A stretch of DNA of 64,000 nt from Tubiluchus corallicola (Eukaryota; Priapulida; Priapulimorpha; Priapulimorphida; Tubiluchidae). The position numbers were made by a program, and so were the translations under genes. Where the stretch lies: assembly GCA_030141605.1 (NCBI GenBank), contig JAQGDQ010000734.1, forward strand, positions 41,540 to 105,539, given 5' to 3'. Positions 25,501-34,500 of this stretch are shown in pieces; position 1 is the stretch's first letter, and the number at the start of each line of letters is the position of its first letter. The notes under the pieces were generated by a model that had not been told where the DNA came from, did not search any database, and saw only the letters and a list, made by a program, of their open reading frames with translations.

Positions 25501-28500
25501 AATCCTTTAATATCTTTCGCAAATATTGAAATAAACCTAACTTCCCAGAATGCTTGACTTTTCCTTTAACTACCTTATGTTGTTGTGTGATTACCCTAGT
25601 TGCTTTACTTACTGTATCATTGTTGTCATTCTGCTTCCTATGTCCCGTTGACCTGAACCTATGCTTAATTGCATTGTTTGCCAACCCATCTGATTGTCTG
25701 TTCGATTTGTTTACCAATATTATTGTTTAATTGTTTACCTTGTTTATTTATGCTTTATTTACCTCTGCTTTATTTGTTTGCCATTTGTTTTTAGCTCCTA
25801 ATTTAATATCTACCATCGAGGAAGGAGGCGAAGAAGGTATCACTGTTAGCTGATTGCCTGCGTAGATATGCGCAACGTTAGAACTAGTGGCAATGCTGCT
25901 GCCCTCTATGAGTTGGCATTGGTACTATTTCTGATGTCGCGCTCGTCTTGAGATATTAACCGGAGAGTTTTGTTTGTTGAATTTGCAAAGAGAATTAACA
26001 AATACGGATTGTGTCATCAAGTTTTGGCAGATCGATGATAATTCTGAACGTTAATGCGGCTCGTGAGTGTGTCTGTGCGAGTGTGTGTGTGTGCATGTGT
26101 GTGTGTGTGCGTGTGTTGACTGGTGGTTCTTTGCTTGTTAATTTAACTGCTACAGCTAACATTTCCAGGCACAATTACTTGATAAAGCTGAGTCAGCGCC
26201 TGTAGAGAAGATGCATCTTTTCCACAGTTTATAGTTCTAACAGTGTCGTTTGTAGAAAGAAACGGCACAATTTCGTTGCTTGCAGATGCTCTTTGTAAAA
26301 CTACTAGCAATTCCAATTTGTTCATATCACCTTAGCTGCAGGGGGGGGGGGTGTTCCTACCCCGCTTGGTTCCAAATGCTCCTTCTTGATTATAAATACA
26401 TTTACCGCTGTTAGATTGTCGCTCAGAAATTTTTGCCAGAATTTTTTTTTATTCTTCGGTGGTTTTATTTAGACAAATTTATTGCTTTAAGAAAAGTATT
26501 TTATATGTTCAGTTTGTTCACACTGCTTAAGGGCAATAGTCATCTCAGTGCTTCTCTTTTATTTCCTCTCTGTGTTATAATCTTTTAACTATATTGTATA
26601 TTTACATATTCATTTCTAGCTTTTGGCTTTAGCTATTATCAAAACTATTCTTATAACTTTGCTTTTATTGTTCTGTCAAACTTTTGTTGCCATTTCAATG
26701 TTTTTACTCGAAAATATTCATGCAGTTGGTAGCAGCGTGGCTCGTTTGATCAACACGGGGAAACTGAGATCACTTTACACTACTGTTAGACGTGATCAGG
26801 GCTCGTTTGATTGACACAGGGAAACTGAGATCACTTTACACTACTGTTAGACGTGATCAGGGCTTGTTTGGTCAACACGGGAAACTGAGATCACTTTACA
26901 CTACTGTTAGACGTGATCAGGGCTCGTTTGATTGACACAGGGAAACTGAGATCACTTTACACTACTGTTAGACGTGATCAGGGCTTGTTTGGTCAACACG
27001 GGAAACTGAGATCACTTTACACTACTGTTAGACGTGATCAGGGCTTGTTTGGTCAACCTGGGGAAACTGAGATCACTTTACACTACTGTTAGACGTGATC
27101 AGGGCTCGTTTGATCAACACGGGGAAACTGAGATCACTTTACACTACTGTTAGACGTGATCAGGGCTCGTTTGATCAGCACGGGGAAACTGAGATCACTT
27201 TACACTACTGTTAGATGTGATCAGGGGTCGTTTGATCAGCCTGGGGAAACTGAGATCACTTTACACTACTGTTAGACGTGATCAGGGCTTGTTTGGTCAA
27301 CACGGGAAACTGAGATCACTTTACACTACTGTTAGACGTGATCAGGGCTTGTTTGGTCAACACGGGAAACTGAGATCACTTTACACTACTGTTAGACGTG
27401 ATCAGAGGTCGTGGTGGGCGGGATGGTTGAATTCATCAATACATTTGCATTGAACGATGATAGCTTTCCCATCCCTTAATGTTTTCTATACTTTTTAATA
27501 ACCTTGTTATTGTAGTTGGACAGAGACATTGTAGTACAGTGTTCCCTCGCTACTTCGCGGTTTGTTTATCACGCACTCGCTGTTTCACGGGTTTCCAAAA
27601 ATATTAATGTAAATATTTATAGCGGTATTTTCACTGCTTCGCGGGTTTTTGCGGCACTCCGTCTAGAGTATTTTTCCACATGCGTAGTACGTATTGTACA
27701 GTGAGGTATAGATATGATGAATTTTGCATTAAAAATCACAAAATGTATAAAAATATATTAAAAATATTAATTCTAACATTAAAAGAATATTATTAATCAT
27801 AAAAAATTACCATTTACAGTAAATAGTGTATTTATTCGACGGATGAATACACACCAAAAACGAAATGTAGTACTTGCGCCCGCTTGAGATGCTACTTGCT
27901 GACGTGAAATAAGTATAGCGTCCCTACTTCGCGGAAATTCACTTATTGCGGGTGGGCCTGGAATGGAGCACCCGCGATAAGTGAGGGAACACTGTATGTT
28001 GTTATTATTTACCTACATTTATTACCAGTTGTTTACAGTTTCCGTCACTATGTTTCTCATATTCCTTTTGTTCCTTTTCCAGCTTCCACTGCCTCTTCAC
28101 TTGATCCTGTGATTGTGGTTTCCGGTAATAATAAATTAGCCTAAAGTTTGTTTTAATTGGAACGCTTAACAATCTTACTGAAGCATCTGCCATACTTATA
28201 ATTTTGAAGTTTTTTCTGAAATTTCACAGATCAGTTTTTGATTGTTATTATTTGTCTTGAGAACTTTAGATCTGTTGTTGTTGATTTTTTCAGTTAATGA
28301 GTTGTCTAATTAATCAGCTAATCGTTATTGATTTTCTTGAAGATGAAAGTATTTTGTCGCATCATATGCAAATTTTACAATTTTTCTTGTTGTCATTATG
28401 GCACATTTTTCTTGTTATCATTATGGCACATTTTTCTTGTTATCATTATTACGCGTTCAGACTAGCAAGTCTTCTTGTCTAGTAAACTTGTTAAGTAATT

Positions 28501-31500
28501 TGTAAGAGTGTTCAGATTAAACAGCAAAACTTGCTGTTAGAATCTCTGCTCTCCAGGATTGAGTGAGAGCTCTGAAATGTACTTCTCTATTCACTGCGAG
28601 GAAAGTTGTGACTCTCTGAGGCATTGATGCTAAACAGGAAATCGACTCGCAACAACTGCCAGACACTTTGCAGTAACTTACCGACAGTAACAACAACTGC
28701 CAGACACTTTGCAGTAACTTACCGACAGTAACAACAACTGCCAGACGCTTTGCAGTAACTTACCGACAGTAACAACAACTGCCAGACACTTTGCAGTAAC
28801 TTACCGACAGTAACTTGCTAGGCAGTTCACGCTCGTGAGTTTATTGTCAGAGAGAAAAATAACGACAGAAAACTGGCTAGTCTGAACATGTCATTAATTC
28901 AAAGCAAATATTTTGAGATCAACTTCCAAATACGGGAAATTTTACTTACGTCATAAACATACCAGCGGGTTTTTTTTCTTTCCGGAGATGCGACAGTTTG
29001 ATTCTGAGGATTGTATAAATTTTACTAATGCTTTTTTTCAATAATTATAACAGTTTGAAATGCTGTTTTGATGTTACACAAGTTTAACATTGTTACATAA
29101 TTTGCTTTGTTAGCTAACTGGTACAATTTTGTCGTTAATTAAGCTTTCATTGTTATAACACTCCATTCTTTACATATTTTGCTATGATCACTAATCATAC
29201 TGCTTATTTCTCATCTCTGAATTTTATCTTTTTTTTACCGTGAATTATTCGCCGCTGACGGTGTTGCCATCTTGGAATGACTTTATGGTAAGCGCTGCGT
29301 GTGGTGCCATCTAGTAGTGTTATTTAGCACAAAACGCTTGCTTCTTTATTGCATATCTCCTTGTTACGTTTCTCATGCATGCGTGTGTCTCAAAACTGAC
29401 CACTGGTCATATCTCTGCAGCTGTTATCGATTAGCTATGTTTGGGCATTTGTTGTTTCTTGTGCGCATGCTCACAGCTCGGTCGAAACCTCCTTTGTTCA
29501 AACAACTTTGATTATCCAATTTAATGAGCAATAGCGTATTGTTTCTTAAGGTACATTCACACAGGTACACTTGCCACTACTAGTAGTCACAAGTTTTTAA
29601 TTCATTATTAATTCGGCAATTTTGTTAATTGTGACATTCGCTGGTGAAATTTGCTCATTTCAACTATCATTTTAAGTATTCTATGAAATACTTGCGTTTT
29701 TTCTGTATGATTTTCATTCTTGTGTGTGTGTGAATGTACCTTTAGTACGAAACTGCAGCCAGTGTTAAGCTTCTGTGTCAACATTTGTTACGTTGCATGT
29801 GACTGTTACGATACACTGCCTGTGTTACTTGTATTGCTGTAGTTATAGCTGTAACTGGTGCAGTTATATGAAGCTTGTATAGTTCTCGCATTAGTGAATC
29901 AGTAACTGCTGGAATGAGTATTTGTTGTGTTACTTTATATAGCATGTTGCATGTTCTCGTGTGTTGCACACTGGATATAACCGTGTGTTGCACACTGAAT
30001 ATAACGGTGTGTTGCATGTATAAGCTGTTTGTGCACGTATGTTTGGAAGTATGAATGATTATTCAATATTTAATTTGGCAAAAATTACAGTCGTGTGATG
30101 GTGAGTCGAGCATCTGAACATACATTTACCCTGCTAGAACATATGTATACCTTGCTGGAACATATGTATACCTTGCTGGAACATATGTATACCTTGCTGG
30201 AACATATGTATACCTTGCTGGAACATATGTATACCTTGCTGAAACATATGTATACCTTACCAGAACGCCTGTTAATTAACACAACTTTACCTGACTGTAG
30301 TCGTTAACAGATAAGGTACTTTAGTTGTGCTAATCAGTCGCAAATATTTGCCTGAAATTCCCGCAGCGTGTCCCGAGGCATGCATAATTGAAGAAGCCAA
30401 GCCTTTAAGCCTCTGGGCTTCCTACTATAAATAAACCGTTCAGCTGTGCTACCAGCTGTGGCCAAACTCATAAACATATTTCCACAGTGGAATGAAACTG
30501 TGTCTGCAAGTGTGCAGCTTGTGCAGTGTTCAGATTCTTGCTCTCAGTTTACAGTGTTGCCGTGTGCTTGTTTAGTGGCTGTTTTACAAGACGGTGCTGC
30601 ATCATGGCTGAAGAATTGCCTGGTTTGTTCATGTCATTTGTGCTAAGTGATGCATAATGTACAGGCCAGTCGTACGCTTTTCTGGGCGTGCATTGGACGC
30701 ATGATAAATATTTATGCTGTGCTTTTGGCACAAGATGAAGAGTTTTCGAACTTAAAATATGAGAGTTGTTCTAAAACTTCCGTCTTTAACATACAAAACG
30801 TTGAATGTCTTTTATAGTCTCAATAGATGATCTATTTATTTCGGGAGATTTAGCCCTAATGGGCCTCATCAGCTGAAAATTACAGGTAAAATATTTATCA
30901 AGTGTGTTCCAGTGTGAAGCAAGAACGTTCTAAGCAAAAATAACAGATAAACATCATTGGTTTGAAATATAATAAGCTAGAGAAAGAATAAAAATGACCT
31001 AATTTAACCTTTCTTTAAATAATTTAAATCAATGATATTTAGCAGTTCTTTTTGCTTTTAGTATTCTTATTTTACACTGATACATTCTGTTTAAACATTT
31101 TACTTCTAATGTTTCAAGTGATGAGGCCAGTTAGGAGCTCCTAATAAGAAATAAATAATGTTTTGAGACCTTAAATGATATTCAGTGTTTTTTTATGTTA
31201 TCAGATTTCCTAAAGTTGCTAGAACCTTTTGTCAGAGTTTTTAACAGTTTTTTCCAAACTGTAATACTAGACTACATTTACTATTTACACATACTATATT
31301 GATGCTAGGATATTTGCTGCACTGCTAGACTAATTATCAACAGAAATTACAGGCAATGCAGTTAAAAGTTTCTAATGAGTTTCAAAACTATTCCATTTAG
31401 ATGCTTGCAGCTGCTGTAGTTCCGACAAGAACTGTGACATGGTTCTAGCAATTCTTACTTTGTAAAATTGTCAAACTGGGCGTTAAGCGGGTTTGGCACT

Positions 31501-34500
31501 ATAAAAAGGGTAGCTGAACGTTATAAAGAGGTTTCGTTATTATGCCACTTTGAAAGCTTGCATTTCCCAATGATGTAATGTATTATTGAAAGCTCATACT
31601 TCACTGCAATGTTTGCACTTTCTAATAATACATTATTGAACATTATTAGCACATTGGCTTGGTGCATTAGACGTGCGCATATCCTATCTGTATGCTGTCT
31701 TTATTTATAGGTGCTTTGTGCTGCTTTACTTAAAAATTGTGTAGAAAATTTTTTGTGAATATTTTCCATCGACGTTAAATTTTAAAATTCGTAATTTGTA
31801 AACAATTATAATAAGCACTGCATAAGTTTAATGGAAAAACGTTAAGATTTGTTTATTGCTCGTTATAAATGATTACTGTAATTAGTTACAACTTGTATTA
31901 AGTTAAAAAATGCTTCTGTAACTGCACTGTTCGTTCGTTATGAGTGTCATTTTGAACGTGCTAAATATTGTTGATTAGTTGATCAAATTTTACTGATTAA
32001 ATTTTAGGGGAGTTTCATCTGACCTGTTTTTTTTCTTCTGCATTTTAGCTCCTTCTGATGGTTCAGATTTCACGACGGCCGGATGGTTTATTGGAATGAT
32101 GATCGCCATAGTGATTCTCATCCTCATCCTCATCATCATCTGCTTGATCAGAAGAAATCGTGGTGGCAAGTACCCAGGTAAACGCCTGCGTTCACACCCG
32201 TCATTGTAAACTTTAATCTACGACTTTTCCAACTTAAGTCGGTATTTACTAGAAAAGGTTTTCCAGTGGATTGCTAATCCCTGATTCATTCTAAAACTGG
32301 ATAGATAAAATTAATATTTTGTGGAGTAAATGGTACTGGTATTCCCCTGGAAGAATCCCTTAAGAATAATAGATTCAATATCAGTCAAGGGGAGGCAGAG
32401 CGATTTCATCTCGAGGCAGAATAATGCCCAATTTGTTATGAGCCATCGGCCAAGTGCGGCATTGATCTCTCGTATTTTGATGTATTAAATCTCTTGAAAC
32501 TAAATTAAAAATGATTTGTGATATCAGAAATACAGTTATGAACCTATCTGAGCTTCACTAAAGCAATACTAAGTTGAAACAACGAGGTTAATGAGGAAGT
32601 CAAATCATATGTATGCGACTCATTAAGTTTAATTATTGCAAAAACATTTTGCATGTTTCACAGTTAAGCAGGTAGATGCTATTTTGAACAGACTTGCTTG
32701 CAAACGTTTTCTAGTTTGCTATTATTAGTGTCCAAGGCAATACTGACCGACGGAGTTACTATAGTAATGATAATAAAGTATTTATGTAGTTCATCGCATC
32801 GCGTAATCTAGATGCACTTTACCAATTAAAAGTTAGTTATAACTTAAAATTACATGTGCTGTCATTATAAAATTAATCATTCACAAAACCATACTAATTG
32901 TAATTGTAATTGCAGTAAAATTGATTTTAAAAGCAATCATAAAATTGTGACAACATGCTCTACTCTAATGTACAGATAAGGCTGAGGATAGTGCTGCCTA
33001 AATAGGTGTGCTTTAAGTGCTTTTAAACATTTTGTAATGTTGGCAGTTGACGCAAATTACTCCACAATCGTGGAGCAATGGACGCAAAGACACGGTGGCC
33101 CAAACAGACAGTTACGGACCAGTTTAGTAAACTGTTTCATAAACAGCTACTTTCAGTGTGCAGAGACTATTGCTTTGTACTGTGTCACTATTCATTAATG
33201 CTTCTATTGACCTTATTGCAGTTCAAGAGAAGGAAGCAGCTTTGGGAAAGGATCCGGAAAAGGCAGATGAGGACGGTGGATTCCCGGAATATAGCAAGCC
33301 GTAAGTTGGGCGTACTTTGTGGGACTGATAGCTGCTCATGTTAATTTACTACATTAGGCTGTTTCACACTTTTGTGCAATTTTGATTTTGGTGCTTTTTT
33401 GTTCCATTTGTTCTTCTGATTAGTTCTGTAATTTCTAGAACAATAATTAGCCTGACTACCCAGATGCCTCGTCGGCTTTACATAATTAAAAGGTACAATA
33501 AGATCACACAGCTATAAAACTGTTATGTTATACAACTAAAAGCAAATTAAGTCAAACTACCATATTTTACAGAAACAACCAAAATTTATTGATTATGAGC
33601 AACCAAAAGCTGGTGAAAATAATAAAAGTGTTTTATTTGAGGTTTAAATCATGGACGTGATAGAGAATATCTTCCAAAGTTGCTACTACTTTGTTTCATT
33701 ACTTGTTACTCTGGCCCTGCTTTTCTGTTTACCATTCAGGAGATTTTTATTGGTTGTCCTGTCGTTGCTGTGAATCTGATTGGTTGTTTATAATAATAAT
33801 AAATAATTTATTATTGCATAGCAAAATCGTCCATAAGTCGGCAATTAAGTTTTTCTAGTCCGAATTTGCTGATTGTCCATATTACTGATACTAAGCTAAT
33901 TCAGTAAGGGCCATGTATTAGACTCACGATAATGTAGAATGAATTATCTATTGATTTCTAATATATAGCCTAATTATCTCGAAAACTTCTAGTGCGGGCG
34001 ACTCCTATGCAAACTGTCGGTAATTAACTTAAATAATCCTGTATAAATGACTCTACGTTTTTTCTCTACATGCTTAAATACGATACATTTGTTCTGACCA
34101 ATGAGCTTTTATACTATTTTTTCGTCGACTTCGCGTTTGTGCTCTGTAAAATATCTAGAAACAATCTTGTTAAGTACAGCATCGTTACATGGTACTTGGT
34201 CACACCGATGTAATGATGTAAACAACGTGACGGCCCATCAGCTAGCGGTCAGCTCGCGAAACAACGGAGTTTTTAACGGTCTAGGTTTTGTCCGATTCTT
34301 CAGATATCCATAGAAGCGATGTCTGGCAAACTGAGATAAGAGTGCAATTCTAATACTTTTTGCTTGTTTCTTTAATGATTTTTTCTCAAACTGCCATGAA
34401 TTTGATTGGTTGTTTCTGCTATGGCAGTCACTGTGACCTGATTGGTTAATTTTATATTTCAGCGTAACTGACACACCCGAGCAAGGCAAGGGGTCACAGC

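Noticed and set aside
26735-30270. Regular spacing in tandem arrays suggesting CRISPR
   Set aside because: Eukaryotic context, no unique spacers between repeats and no cas genes; these are contiguous minisatellites.
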